Shown here piece by piece: positions 33,845 through 43,685 of a stretch of 64,000 nucleotides of DNA. The notes under the pieces are model-generated. The model was given only the letters and a program-made list of their open reading frames with translations. It had not been told where the DNA came from and did not search any database. The stretch spans positions 210,178 to 274,177 of the forward strand of contig JAHEYP010000001.1 of assembly GCA_023251535.1 (NCBI GenBank), read 5' to 3'. The position numbers were made by a program, and so were the translations under genes. Positions within the stretch are counted from its first letter, which is position 1; every line of letters begins with the position of its first letter. Origin of the DNA: Bacteroidota bacterium. Lineage in GTDB: Bacteria; Bacteroidota; Bacteroidia; AKYH767-A; OLB10.

Positions 33845-36229
33845 TTATTTTTTAACCTCGAGATCGTCCAATTCAATATCACTTTCTTCTGAATCATATT
33901 CGAATAAAGGCTCTGAAAGGAACGCTTTAGTGGTTAATCTTCTTTCTAAACTAACTAAGAATGCAGGCAGCAAAATTAAGTTAGAACACATCGCCACCAG
34001 CAACGTCACACTTAATAATTTTCCTAACGCTGCCGTACCTCCGAAATCGGAAGCACTAAAAATAAAGAATCCGAAAAACAAAATTACCGCAGTATAGATC
34101 ATACTCATACCCGTTTCATAAATAGTAGTACGCACTGCTTTTGAGATCGACTTCACTTTGCTGTTTCGCATTTCATGGCGATACTTTGTCAAGAAATATA
34201 TTGTTTGATCGCTGGCAATTCCGAAGGCGATACTGAAAATTAAAATTGTTGATGGCTTTAATGCAATGTGGAAATACCCCATCAATCCCGCCGTGATAAT
34301 TAGCGGAATAATACTTGGAAGTATTGAGATCAGAATCATCCTCACCGACATAAACAAGGTAATCATGATTAATGAAATAAGGAAAATAGCAAGTAACATA
34401 CTCTCAATTAAGTTTTCGAGTAAGTATTTATTTCCTTTCAAGAATATCAAACTGTTTCCAGTAACGGTGGTTGAGTAATCTTCTTTAGGGAATATTGAAT
34501 CTACCTTCGGACGAATTACTTTCATCAACGCATCCATTCGCTTAGAACCAATATCGGCCATTTGCACACTGATACGCGTTTCTGATTTTGCACTATCGAG
34601 GAAACTCTTAAACATTTGCGTTTTACCTTTCTTATCGTCAATAAACGACGACATTTCAGCAAGATCCATTGCCCCTGGTAGTATATAATACTTGCGTTCA
34701 CCACCATGAAAAGCTTGATAAGTAAACTTAATTCCATCAACAACAGAAATCGGTTTAGACAACTCATCGAAATGCGATAATTCTTTCTCCAAACGATTTA
34801 TCTTTTGCAAAGTAACGGGTTGCAAAACGCTTTCGTTATTGCGCGTTGACACTGTAAACTCAAGAGGAAGAACGCCTTTGAAATTCTTCTCGAAAAATTT
34901 CATATCGAGATAAACAGGATCGTTGTATGGCAAATCATCAACCACAAATCCAACGTTATCTAACTTCGACATTCCATATCCCGAAATAATCAAAATAACC
35001 ACCACTACAGCATAAATTTTACGCGTATGAAAGCGCACCCAATGATCCACGTAATACAAGGTCTTCTGCGTACGAGGTGCTTCGAGATGTTTAATATGTT
35101 TCACCTTTGGCGGCGATAAATAACTAAACACGATTGGAATCAATATTATAGAAATCACCCAAGTTGCCATTACATTCAACGAAGCAACTAATCCGAATTC
35201 CATTAACAAACGAGAACCTGTAAAATACAATACAAAAAATCCGATTGCCGTTGTTACATTAGCCAAGAACGTAGTAAATCCGATACGCTGAACCATTCTT
35301 ACAAGCGCAGCACCTTGCGATCCATGTCGTGAGAATTCCGATTGATATTTATTCAGCATAAAGATGCTATTCGGAATTCCGATTACAATTATGAGTGGAG
35401 GAATTAGTCCGCTGAGAATAGTTATTTTATATCCCAACAACGCTATCGACCCCAACGACCAAACTACACCCACTGCCACTACGATCAATGAAAAGAAAAC
35501 TACTTGCAATGAGCGGAAAAAAATAAACAAAACAAGAGCTGTTACTAAAACTGCTAGCAACAAAAATAATTTCATTTCCTTCACCACTTTTCCAGTAATA
35601 GCGGTGCGAATAAAAGGCATACCGCTGATATGCACATCAATTTTATTATCGACTCCGTATTGATCAGCACGCTCTTGAATTTGCTTAACAATTTCGAGAC
35701 GGTTTTTAGTATTCAACTTCGTCTTATCAAAAGTGATAGCCATCAACGTGCTATTCGTTGACTTATTGAAAACGAATCCGTCGTAAAACGGAAGATCGTT
35801 GATTACGGCATGAATGGAATCGACTTCAGCTTGAGACGAGCATAACTGAGGCGACAACAATTTCATATCGAATCGACGCATTGAATCGTTTCGTTGCACC
35901 ACATACAATCGAGCCACAGAAACTACAGCTTCGATGCCATCCATCTTTCTTACATCTTCGCCTAGCTTCCACCAGTCGTTGTATTTTTTTAATGTAAAAA
36001 AGGATGAATCCCTGATACCAAGCACCATGACAGAGCCATCCTCACCGAATTTTGATTTAAACTCGGCGTAATCCTTATAATCGGGATCATTTGCAGGTAA
36101 TATCTTGGCAAATTCGTACGAAAGCTCAATTTTGGATGCTTCCCAACCCATAAAAGCCGTTACTACTGAAATGATAATCAGCAACAACACACGATTTCTT
36201 AAAATATATTTCGCCGGTTTGTTGAACAT
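33845..36229 (-). CDS. RND/MMPL-family exporter
   Basis: A 794-residue polytopic protein with the two-fold repeat of the RND superfamily: TM1 at about 10-30, a large periplasmic loop, a five-helix sterol-sensing-like bundle at about 215-375 (LVLFIFFRSLQVVFFSLI ... GIPNSIFML), then TM7 near 400, a second loop, and a second helix bundle at 605-765 (SIAFGIASDQTIYFLTKYRHE). The C-terminal tail is acidic. Proteins of this MMPL-like type move lipids or hydrophobic compounds with proton force. Substrate unknown. No membrane-fusion or outer-membrane partner is adjacent, so it probably works alone. Confidence 0.88.
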   Translation of the reverse strand: MFNKPAKYILRNRVLLLIIISVVTAFMGWEASKIELSYEFAKILPANDPDYKDYAEFKSKFGEDGSVMVLGIRDSSFFTLKKYNDWWKLGEDVRKMDGIEAVVSVARLYVVQRNDSMRRFDMKLLSPQLCSSQAEVDSIHAVINDLPFYDGFVFNKSTNSTLMAITFDKTKLNTKNRLEIVKQIQERADQYGVDNKIDVHISGMPFIRTAITGKVVKEMKLFLLLAVLVTALVLFIFFRSLQVVFFSLIVVAVGVVWSLGSIALLGYKITILSGLIPPLIIVIGIPNSIFMLNKYQSEFSRHGSQGAALVRMVQRIGFTTFLANVTTAIGFFVLYFTGSRLLMEFGLVASLNVMATWVISIILIPIVFSYLSPPKVKHIKHLEAPRTQKTLYYVDHWVRFHTRKIYAVVVVILIISGYGMSKLDNVGFVVDDLPYNDPVYLDMKFFEKNFKGVLPLEFTVSTRNNESVLQPVTLQKINRLEKELSHFDELSKPISVVDGIKFTYQAFHGGERKYYILPGAMDLAEMSSFIDDKKGKTQMFKSFLDSAKSETRISVQMADIGSKRMDALMKVIRPKVDSIFPKEDYSTTVTGNSLIFLKGNKYLLENLIESMLLAIFLISLIMITLFMSVRMILISILPSIIPLIITAGLMGYFHIALKPSTILIFSIAFGIASDQTIYFLTKYRHEMRNSKVKSISKAVRTTIYETGMSMIYTAVILFFGFFIFSASDFGGTAALGKLLSVTLLVAMCSNLILLPAFLVSLERRLTTKAFLSEPLFEYDSEESDIELDDLEVKK

Positions 36230-36346
36230 GGGTAAGTAAAAATACTAATTAAACGATAGCGAGGTTCTCGAAAAACAAGAAAAATGGAGTTCGCCTACAT
36301 CAAAAACATTGTTAGGGCGAGATACTGATATAAATCAGCAGAAACC

Positions 36347-36354
36347 ATAACTTT
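36347..36354 (+). promoter_or_regulatory. -7 box (TAACTTTG) of the radical SAM gene
   Basis: TAnnTTTG ending 10 bases before the ATG at 36365; supports ATG over the TTG at 36353. Confidence 0.55.
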
Positions 36355-36364
36355 GGAGCGAGCT

Positions 36365-37387
36365 ATGAATCGCAATTTAAAGGACGGGATAAATTTCATC
36401 AGTAAGATGAGTGCTGGGAGGGTAATTAACGCTCTTAAAGTTGTAACGTCCTATTATATCACGCGTTTCAGCAAGAAGCCGGTTCAATGGGGAATGCCCA
36501 TTGCGCTTTCATTTGAGCCAACAACTTCGTGTAACTTACGCTGTCCGGAATGTCCTAGTGGATTACGTTCTTTCACTCGCCCTACGGGGATGCTGGAGGA
36601 AGATACATTCACCAAAATCATTGATGAGGTAAGCAATTCACTCTGGTATTTGATTTTTTACTTCCAAGGCGAGCCTTACTTACACCCTTCTTTCACCGAT
36701 TTAGTAAAATATGCCTCAAAAAAGGGAATTTACACGGCTACTTCTACTAATGCGCATTATCTAACGGATGCGAATGCCCGAAAAACGGTAGAATCAGGTT
36801 TAGACCGACTCATCATCTCCATTGACGGAACCACTCAAGAAGTATACGAACAATACCGTATTGGAGGAAAGCTTGAAAAAGTGATTGAAGGGACAAAGAA
36901 CATTGTGAAGTGGAAGAAAGAATTAAAATCGAGTACACCGCATATCATTTTTCAGTTTTTAGTAGTAAAGCCTAATGAACATCAAATTGCAGAAGTAGAA
37001 CAATTAGCAAAAGAGTTAGGTGTTGATGAAGTAGGATTAAAAACGGCTCAGATTTACGACTATGAAAATGGGAATCCGTTGATACCTACTCAAGAAAAAT
37101 ATTCGCGCTACACTCAAATCGGAGAGAACAAATACGAAATCAAAAACCAACTTTTAAATCATTGTTGGAAGCTTTGGCATAGCTGTGTGATTACATGGGA
37201 TGGCACAGTTGTTCCATGTTGTTTCGACAAAGATGCTTGGTATAAAATGGGGAATTTGCAAACCGAAAGTTTTTCTTCGTTGTGGCACAATGAAAAGTAC
37301 CAAAATTTCAGAGCATCAGTAGTTCGCTCACGCGCAGAGATTGAGATGTGCAAGAACTGCACAGAAGGCACTAAAGTGTGGAGTTAG
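36365..37387 (+). CDS. Radical SAM/SPASM domain protein
   Basis: A 340-residue enzyme with the radical SAM cluster motif CNLRCPECPSG (CxxxCxxC, about residue 54) followed by the TIM-barrel segments YFQGEPYLHP and ISIDGTTQEVYEQYR. The C-terminal SPASM region has Cys in HCWKLWHSCVI, VVPCCFDKD and MCKNC, binding auxiliary iron-sulfur clusters. SPASM proteins modify peptides or small molecules; without a precursor peptide gene nearby I cannot assign a substrate. It stands alone, convergent with the large T9SS protein. A short basic N-terminus precedes the core. Confidence 0.9.
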   Translation: MNRNLKDGINFISKMSAGRVINALKVVTSYYITRFSKKPVQWGMPIALSFEPTTSCNLRCPECPSGLRSFTRPTGMLEEDTFTKIIDEVSNSLWYLIFYFQGEPYLHPSFTDLVKYASKKGIYTATSTNAHYLTDANARKTVESGLDRLIISIDGTTQEVYEQYRIGGKLEKVIEGTKNIVKWKKELKSSTPHIIFQFLVVKPNEHQIAEVEQLAKELGVDEVGLKTAQIYDYENGNPLIPTQEKYSRYTQIGENKYEIKNQLLNHCWKLWHSCVITWDGTVVPCCFDKDAWYKMGNLQTESFSSLWHNEKYQNFRASVVRSRAEIEMCKNCTEGTKVWS

Positions 37388-37411
37388 ATTGGAGACCTTT
37401 CTAAGCATCAA

Positions 37412-40400
37412 CTAATATAGCAAGCTCAAATTGCCTTTCTTCGTTTTAGAAGAACCATCGAGGCAACTGATATAGTTTACGATATAGAAATAAACACCTG
37501 TTGTACATTTTTTCGAATTGAAGACACCTGTCCACCCTATAGTTGGATCGCTAGTAGCAAATAATTTCTTACCCCACCTATCAAATATCTCGAAATTATC
37601 GACTTGAATATTGGTCACCGATAGCTTAAAGACATCATTAATTCCATCGTTATTTGGAGTAAAGACATTGGGAACAGAAAGTGTTGCGCTCTCACAAGTA
37701 TCGCCATCATTGGCAATAACATAAATGAAAATAGAATCGCGTGTTTTGCAATTATTCGCACTATCAACAGTCAAATAGATCCATGCCGAATTGAGCAAGG
37801 TAGCATTGGTGGTATATAAATTAGGAGAAGAAAAAGACGCATTGCCTGTCCATAAATAACTTTGCAATAATGACGTCGACGCTTGCAAGAAAACAGATTC
37901 GCCAGCATTAATTGAATCGAGATCAGTACTCAATGCAAATGTTGGTAGAGGCACGACTTGCAAATCGAGAATTCGCGTACTATCACAACCAGAAGTGGTA
38001 AAAGTTTGAGAATATAATCCCGATTGATTATAATATATTCCCTCGAAGAGAATACTATCATTTTCACAAATTTTAAGTGCTGTAGTATCGACAAAAGGAG
38101 AATTTTGAATCAGATTCAACACAATCACACTATCGCATCCAGAAATAGAAGTAAGTGTATCGGCATAAACACCTGGCGACGACAAAATCACATTTCCGAA
38201 GTTATAAGAACTACCGGTGCAAAAAGTAGCCGAGATAGAATCAACCAAATTAATGACAGATAAATTAGAGGTCACAACTTTACTACATCCGCCAGCAACG
38301 GGAATAGTATCGACATAAACACCAGCAACCGAATAAAAATTATTGCCAACATGAATACTATCACCATAACAAATACTATAAGTATTGATTTCAGTATTTA
38401 ATGGAATTACAGTTAAAGAAGTAACAATAATACTATCGCAACCTGTAACAGAATTTAAAGTATCGCTATACACTCCAGAGACTGAATAAGAAGAATTACC
38501 TACAGAATAGCTTACACCTTGACAAACAGAAGCCGTAATTGAGTCGCGGAAATTATCAACCAACAGACTTGTTATAGCTACCGTTTTACAACCATTTACT
38601 ATTAACGTATCGGTAAAAGTACCTGGTGAAGAATAGTAATTAGCACCAACATTCACGCTATCACCAAAACATATTCTGTAGTTGGTCGAATCGATCTGCA
38701 ATGGCAAGAATGTTACAGTAGAAGTTATAGTACTATCACAACCAAATGAATTGGTTAAAGTATCAATATAAACTCCGGGCAACGAAACATAATTATTTAC
38801 AATAAACACACTATCACCATCACAGATCGAGAACGACTGTGCAAACTGATCGCCAATATTTAAATTATAAGTAGTTATTAGCGTATCCGTACAACCGTTT
38901 ATATTCACTACTTTATAAACGATGTAAGTACCAGTATCGGCTACAGAAAAAGGAGTAAAAGCTAAAGTATCACCATTGTATGTTGTACCGTTTGGAGCTT
39001 GCCAGATATAGGAGAAATAAGCAGGAGATGATACGCTATACAAATACACATCTCCACCTGCACAAGTAGATCCTGCTTTAACAATAGGAGGAAAAGAATC
39101 GGTTGAAATTGAAAGTTGTTGCGTATAATTATTACCACAAACATCTTCAATACTTATGAGGTAATTACCGGGAATATTAATTTGAAATATCCCACTATCC
39201 TGCTGCGAAAAAGTTTGCGGACCGCTAACAATTTCGAACTTATATGGTGGCACTCCACGGGTTGAATCGAGCACCAACTCAACGTAATTTATACCTGAAC
39301 AAAAAATGGTATTATCGGTAATAAAAGTATTACTTGTAATTGGAGAGATTGTAATAGTATCATACAACACCCAACAAGTATTGGGATTATTAACAATACT
39401 TCCATCATAATAATTCCCATTACCATTTCTATTTCCATAATAGACTTCCAATGAATATTGTCCTATCGACAAATTAGTAATTGAATCGACTATCCCTGTA
39501 AGATAAGGCGAGGCAACAACTGCTCCGGTACTTATATCATAAATGGAAGCCGAAACCGCCATTGGCGTGCCTACTTGAAAATTATAAAACAAGGTATTAT
39601 CATTTAAACAACTTGGTTTTATATCCCAATAATATTGCAAATCAGAAACCATATAGGGTTCCACCAAAAAACTTCCTTGCACAACATTTCCACAAGAATC
39701 GGCAACTTCATAAGTATATAATCCTACACCGAGATCTCGAATATAAAAATAGTTAGGAATGCCGCTAGTAAAAACACGAGGGTAAATTATTGAATCAGAA
39801 AAACTATATCGTGGTTTCGTACTTCCCACAACGTTAGGTCCCGATAAGAAAGTAAGAGTTACTGGAGAACTAAAATTACGATATTCCAAAACTAAAGTAG
39901 CCGTAGAATCTTTACAGCCAAAGTAATAATTATTTGCCAAATACGGGCTACCCTGCGTTGGCCATTGAATCGTTTGTTGGAATAAATGTCCGCAATTATC
40001 AGTCAAATTAAGCTGATAAAAATTACCCGGAGTTTGCGCGTGAACAACGATACTTCCTATCGGAACATCGCTAATTGAATCAACAATTTGCCCCGATTGC
40101 AGGTCTATTAATGTAAAAGAAAGTAAGTCATCGGTACTCATATTGAAATACTGTACGTAGGGATACTGCGGTAATGAAACTCCCATTGTAACGTCAGTAA
40201 CACAATTCACACTAGCTCCATAAAAATTGGTTAAAAAAGTAAAAGGCAAAATCTGATTTAAGAAAGTATACATTGTTTCACCGCAAATATCGGTAATAGC
40301 AATTTGCATATAATCGCCATAATCATATCCCGCTACTGTATCAATTATCTGATATAATCCAGGATTATAGTTAATTGTATCTAGTGGGATAGCATAAAGT

Positions 40401-41119
40401 GTATCTATAATACCACCAAAGGAATTGGAAAAACTAGTAATAAGAGGGAAACTATCTTTATCATTGTACAAATACAAATACATTGACACCACCATTGAAT
40501 CGCAATTCAATTTTTCGATATAAGGTAAATTATACGAATTATATTGAACTAAACCTGTACTTGTAGGTGCCAAATTTTCAGTTCGGGTTTGATAATTTCC
40601 ACAAGCATCAGTTACTCTGACAAAATAATTATTTGCAGTTAGTCCGTTGAAGATGTTTTGCGATTGGGATGGATAAATTACCGGAGCAGTTATACTATAA
40701 GTAAACGGGGCTAATCCGTAAGCACTATCTACTTCAATATAAATCGATCCATCACTAAATGAAGGACAAGTAGGGTCTGATCCTATCAATGTAAAATTAG
40801 GAAGTTGATAGTTTCCAGTAATTTGAAATTGTGTTTCGGTACTATCGAAATTCACAGTATAAGCACGAACAGTATACGTTCCAGGAAACAACGAATTAAA
40901 AATATTACTATTCTGAATTGGAGCTATAATCGGTCCCGCTACAATAGCATATAATATTCCGTTAGAAGGTATTCCCGTTGCATAAACAGTTGCTGTTCCG
41001 TTATTTGTACAAGTGCTGATGGTAGTAGCGACCGAATCAATTACGATTGAACCAGAAGCCGTGCTTAATGCAATTATTGATAACATGGAAGAAAGCAGAA
41101 GTATTTTAATGAAATTCAT
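37412..41119 (-). CDS. Large T9SS type B (CHU_C) surface protein
   Basis: A 1235-residue exported protein with a signal peptide (1-22). The first 650 residues are beta-rich SprB-like units (e.g. PTCPSFSDGSIYIEVDSAYG, APFTYSI, GNYLISIEDVCGN). From about 760 to 1040 come six or so short repeats with the pattern SxxICxGDSVxVGxNxYSxxGxYxDTL and GCDSxxxxxL. The end is a gliding-motility-associated C-terminal domain (VFTPNNDGINDVFKL, FEIFDRWGKKLF, FNSKKCTTGVYFYIV), the type B T9SS sorting signal. Probably a surface adhesin. It lies alone on the minus strand with no clear promoter box. Confidence 0.92.
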   Translation of the reverse strand: MNFIKILLLSSMLSIIALSTASGSIVIDSVATTISTCTNNGTATVYATGIPSNGILYAIVAGPIIAPIQNSNIFNSLFPGTYTVRAYTVNFDSTETQFQITGNYQLPNFTLIGSDPTCPSFSDGSIYIEVDSAYGLAPFTYSITAPVIYPSQSQNIFNGLTANNYFVRVTDACGNYQTRTENLAPTSTGLVQYNSYNLPYIEKLNCDSMVVSMYLYLYNDKDSFPLITSFSNSFGGIIDTLYAIPLDTINYNPGLYQIIDTVAGYDYGDYMQIAITDICGETMYTFLNQILPFTFLTNFYGASVNCVTDVTMGVSLPQYPYVQYFNMSTDDLLSFTLIDLQSGQIVDSISDVPIGSIVVHAQTPGNFYQLNLTDNCGHLFQQTIQWPTQGSPYLANNYYFGCKDSTATLVLEYRNFSSPVTLTFLSGPNVVGSTKPRYSFSDSIIYPRVFTSGIPNYFYIRDLGVGLYTYEVADSCGNVVQGSFLVEPYMVSDLQYYWDIKPSCLNDNTLFYNFQVGTPMAVSASIYDISTGAVVASPYLTGIVDSITNLSIGQYSLEVYYGNRNGNGNYYDGSIVNNPNTCWVLYDTITISPITSNTFITDNTIFCSGINYVELVLDSTRGVPPYKFEIVSGPQTFSQQDSGIFQINIPGNYLISIEDVCGNNYTQQLSISTDSFPPIVKAGSTCAGGDVYLYSVSSPAYFSYIWQAPNGTTYNGDTLAFTPFSVADTGTYIVYKVVNINGCTDTLITTYNLNIGDQFAQSFSICDGDSVFIVNNYVSLPGVYIDTLTNSFGCDSTITSTVTFLPLQIDSTNYRICFGDSVNVGANYYSSPGTFTDTLIVNGCKTVAITSLLVDNFRDSITASVCQGVSYSVGNSSYSVSGVYSDTLNSVTGCDSIIVTSLTVIPLNTEINTYSICYGDSIHVGNNFYSVAGVYVDTIPVAGGCSKVVTSNLSVINLVDSISATFCTGSSYNFGNVILSSPGVYADTLTSISGCDSVIVLNLIQNSPFVDTTALKICENDSILFEGIYYNQSGLYSQTFTTSGCDSTRILDLQVVPLPTFALSTDLDSINAGESVFLQASTSLLQSYLWTGNASFSSPNLYTTNATLLNSAWIYLTVDSANNCKTRDSIFIYVIANDGDTCESATLSVPNVFTPNNDGINDVFKLSVTNIQVDNFEIFDRWGKKLFATSDPTIGWTGVFNSKKCTTGVYFYIVNYISCLDGSSKTKKGNLSLLY

Positions 41120-41279
41120 AGAGCTGAATAAAACTGTTATAAGAACAATAAGCAGTATTGAATTTCATTGGAAATTATGCTACCAATGTTTTTCAGTGAA
41201 TGCGATAAGTAAGTGCATTGTAACTAATGAAAGTTTCAACAACAATCGCAATAATACTAAAAACACTTAACAATCAAGT

Positions 41280-41960
41280 TTAATTCTTAATTACTTTGCC
41301 ATTAGCAAAAATTGTTTCGAGTAAAGGCGATTGAAAAATATCGACAGGAGCAACAACCGTTTCATTTAACGGGATACTATTTTGATAGCGATTATACATC
41401 AACGCTTGTACTTGAGGAGCCGATAGATCGAAAGAACTTAACTTTCTTGTAGGACAAAAATCAATATTCAAAGCATTATGAAACACTTTCCATATCAACT
41501 CTGAACAATAAATTTTTTCATCGCTCCACTCAAAATAAATATCGTATGGTTTACCAATATATTTTTCGGCTTCGGCTTTTAATTTAGCGATGTTTGAATC
41601 ATTCAGCAAGGCATTTGCGTTCTTCAATCGCTTCACCACAAAACGCTCCTTCTCTCCCCTACTGATCCACTCGTAAAACGGAGTGATTTTCACAGGAGTA
41701 ACAGCTTCTAATACATAGTATTTATTTTTATCGGCATAAATAATTCCGCAGTGGCTGTAATTGGAATGCGTAGCTAATTTAATGGCAATACTTTGCGCCG
41801 ATAGTGACGATTGAAAAATGAGATCACCCGAATGAAAAACATTCGCAGGTAAGTTAGTAGCAGCTACATCACTGCCATTATCTAATTTATTAAACAGAAT
41901 AGTTGCACCACCAATAATAGCAAGGCAAACTAACAGCCAAATAATTAAACCTTTTTTCAT
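41280..41960 (-). CDS. YiiX/YebB-like NlpC/P60 cysteine hydrolase
   Basis: A 226-residue protein with an N-terminal membrane anchor or signal (about 4-24). The YiiX-type permuted NlpC/P60 fold is indicated by GDLIFQSS, HSNYSHCGIIY (His/Cys), VLEAVTPVKITPFYEW and YCSELIWKVF (catalytic Cys in C-S-E-L). Such enzymes are thought to hydrolyse amide or ester bonds of lipids or cell-wall peptides at the envelope. It sits next to pepP on the same strand but is separated by a terminator. The substrate is unknown. Confidence 0.82.
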   Translation of the reverse strand: MKKGLIIWLLVCLAIIGGATILFNKLDNGSDVAATNLPANVFHSGDLIFQSSLSAQSIAIKLATHSNYSHCGIIYADKNKYYVLEAVTPVKITPFYEWISRGEKERFVVKRLKNANALLNDSNIAKLKAEAEKYIGKPYDIYFEWSDEKIYCSELIWKVFHNALNIDFCPTRKLSSFDLSAPQVQALMYNRYQNSIPLNETVVAPVDIFQSPLLETIFANGKVIKN

Positions 41961-41970
41961 TTCGCTTTAA

Positions 41971-42010
41971 AACAAAAAATTGGTGACCGGAATTAAACCG
42001 ATCACCAATT
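41971..42010 (-). terminator. Terminator of the aminopeptidase gene
   Basis: On the minus strand, 13-bp arms 41998-42010 and 41978-41990 with one mismatch, followed by ATTTTTTGTT. Confidence 0.8.
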
Positions 42011-42026
42011 CTAAATCAAATTTATT

Positions 42027-43346
42027 TTAGTGATGGTGTGCCATTCTCATTTCAGCAGCTTCACGCATTGCTTCTTCAATATCCTCCACTTCAACAGGAA
42101 TTGCTGCCATTAAATCGACAGGCTCTTTTGTAGTGATTAAGATATCGTTTTCGATACGAATTCCGAGACCTTCTTCAGGGATATAAATTCCGGGTTCGCA
42201 AGTGAACACCATACCTGCTTTCATTGGTTGATAACGATTACCGATATCATGCACATCGAGTCCTAAGAAGTGCGAAGTACCATGCATAAAATATTTTTTA
42301 TACAATGGCATATCAGGATTTTGTTTTTTCACTTCATCCTTATCGAGTAAGCCAAGACCGATTAATTCGCCTTCCATTATTTTACCTACTTCGAAATGAT
42401 AATTCTCGATCGTATTTCCTGGAACCAACATCGCTTTAGCTTGTTTCATTACTCTTAAGCAAGCATTGTAAACATCACGTTGACGCTCGGTATATAATCC
42501 GTTTACAGGAATACTACGCGATAAATCGGCTGCATAATTCGCATATTCAGCACCGAAATCGAGTAAGATCACATCGCCATCATTACAAACATTATTATTG
42601 TCGATATAATGCAACACATTTGCATTTTTTCCTGAAGCAATGATTGGGGTATAGGCGTGACCGGTAGCACGTTTACGAATAAATTCATGCGTAATTTCCG
42701 CTTCAATTTCGTACTCCATTACGCCAGGTTTTACGAAGCGCAGAACGCGACGGAAAGCCTTTTCAGTAATATCGATAGCGCGTTGCATCAATTTGATTTC
42801 GAAATCGCTTTTTATCGCTCTTAAATCAGCCATAATTGGAGCCGAACGTAAAAATTCATGTCCAGGGTAGCGATTCTTCATTTCATTCGCGAAACGCAAT
42901 TCTTTATATGGAACCTCACTCGAGAAACGATCATTCTCATTCAAGTTCACATAAACGCTTTTGCAATGATTCATCAACATCGGAACGATACTGCCGATAT
43001 CTTCTGTCCAGAAGATGCTTTGAATTCCCGAAGTTGCGCGTGCCTCTTCTTTCGTGTATTTATGCCCTTCCCAAATAGCGATATGCTCATTCGTCTTACG
43101 CACGAACAAGATCTCTCTGTACTTCGGAAGTGGAGCATCGGGGAATATCACCAATAAAGTTTGCTCCTGATCGATACCAGTGAGGTAAAACAGATCGGGA
43201 TGTTGATGAAAAACGAAGTTCTGATCGGCAGAACGTGGCATTTCATCATTAGCATTAAAAAATGCGATAGCGCCCGGTTTCAACTGAGCTTTAAAACGTT
43301 CACGATTTTCGATGAACAGCTGGGAGTCTATTGGAAGATATTTCAT
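42027..43346 (-). CDS. pepP: Xaa-Pro aminopeptidase (M24B)
   Basis: About 439 residues; removes the N-terminal residue before proline. The N-terminal creatinase-like domain (1-165) is followed by the pita-bread catalytic domain with the five metal ligands: LLDFGAEYANYAADLSRS (two Asp), HGTSHFLGLDVHD (His), CEPGIYIPEEG (Glu) and GIRIENDILIT (Glu). The last residues are unusual: MRMAHHH, a natural short His run. The ATG at 43346 (MKYLPID) is preferred over the ATG at 43361, which adds MYPRI; this choice is uncertain. Confidence 0.93.
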   Translation of the reverse strand: MKYLPIDSQLFIENRERFKAQLKPGAIAFFNANDEMPRSADQNFVFHQHPDLFYLTGIDQEQTLLVIFPDAPLPKYREILFVRKTNEHIAIWEGHKYTKEEARATSGIQSIFWTEDIGSIVPMLMNHCKSVYVNLNENDRFSSEVPYKELRFANEMKNRYPGHEFLRSAPIMADLRAIKSDFEIKLMQRAIDITEKAFRRVLRFVKPGVMEYEIEAEITHEFIRKRATGHAYTPIIASGKNANVLHYIDNNNVCNDGDVILLDFGAEYANYAADLSRSIPVNGLYTERQRDVYNACLRVMKQAKAMLVPGNTIENYHFEVGKIMEGELIGLGLLDKDEVKKQNPDMPLYKKYFMHGTSHFLGLDVHDIGNRYQPMKAGMVFTCEPGIYIPEEGLGIRIENDILITTKEPVDLMAAIPVEVEDIEEAMREAAEMRMAHHH

Positions 43347-43685
43347 AATCCTTGGATACATTGATTTTCAGATGACGAAACTACGAAAAAGAAATCCGAA
43401 AGAAAATGGGTAATGACTTTATTCAGCGGCAAGCGCCTAATTGGTCATAAGTTCCACAAAAAAGCCCCCTAAATGAGCTTTCGAAGGCGCAAGGCCCCTC
43501 TTTTTTATCGACAATCCACCCTTAGCCTGTTCACTAAGTAGTGTATGTGACTGAACCATTATACTTTAGGGCATTCATTAGAATGACTCTAAATATTGCA
43601 AATTTCCCTTGCTGCTTGCTTTGTCGAAGCTAAATTTGTGATCCTTAAAAACCCGTATTTAAATACAACTGTTATAACATTCGCT
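43347..43685. other. Intergenic region between pepP and sdhC
   Basis: No gene supported. It contains two GC-rich pieces (about 43462-43500, AAGCCCCCT and AAGGCCCCTC) with a T-run, a CATTC/GAATG hairpin near 43575, and the sdhC promoter box. The 5' leader of sdhC is about 43 bases. Confidence 0.5.
43631..43638 (+). promoter_or_regulatory. -7 box (TAAATTTG) of sdhCAB
   Basis: TAnnTTTG about 47 bases before the ATG at 43686. Confidence 0.5.

Noticed and set aside
43462-43510. Possible tRNA or small RNA in GC-rich DNA before sdhC
   Set aside because: No cloverleaf, no acceptor stem and no T-loop consensus could be drawn.
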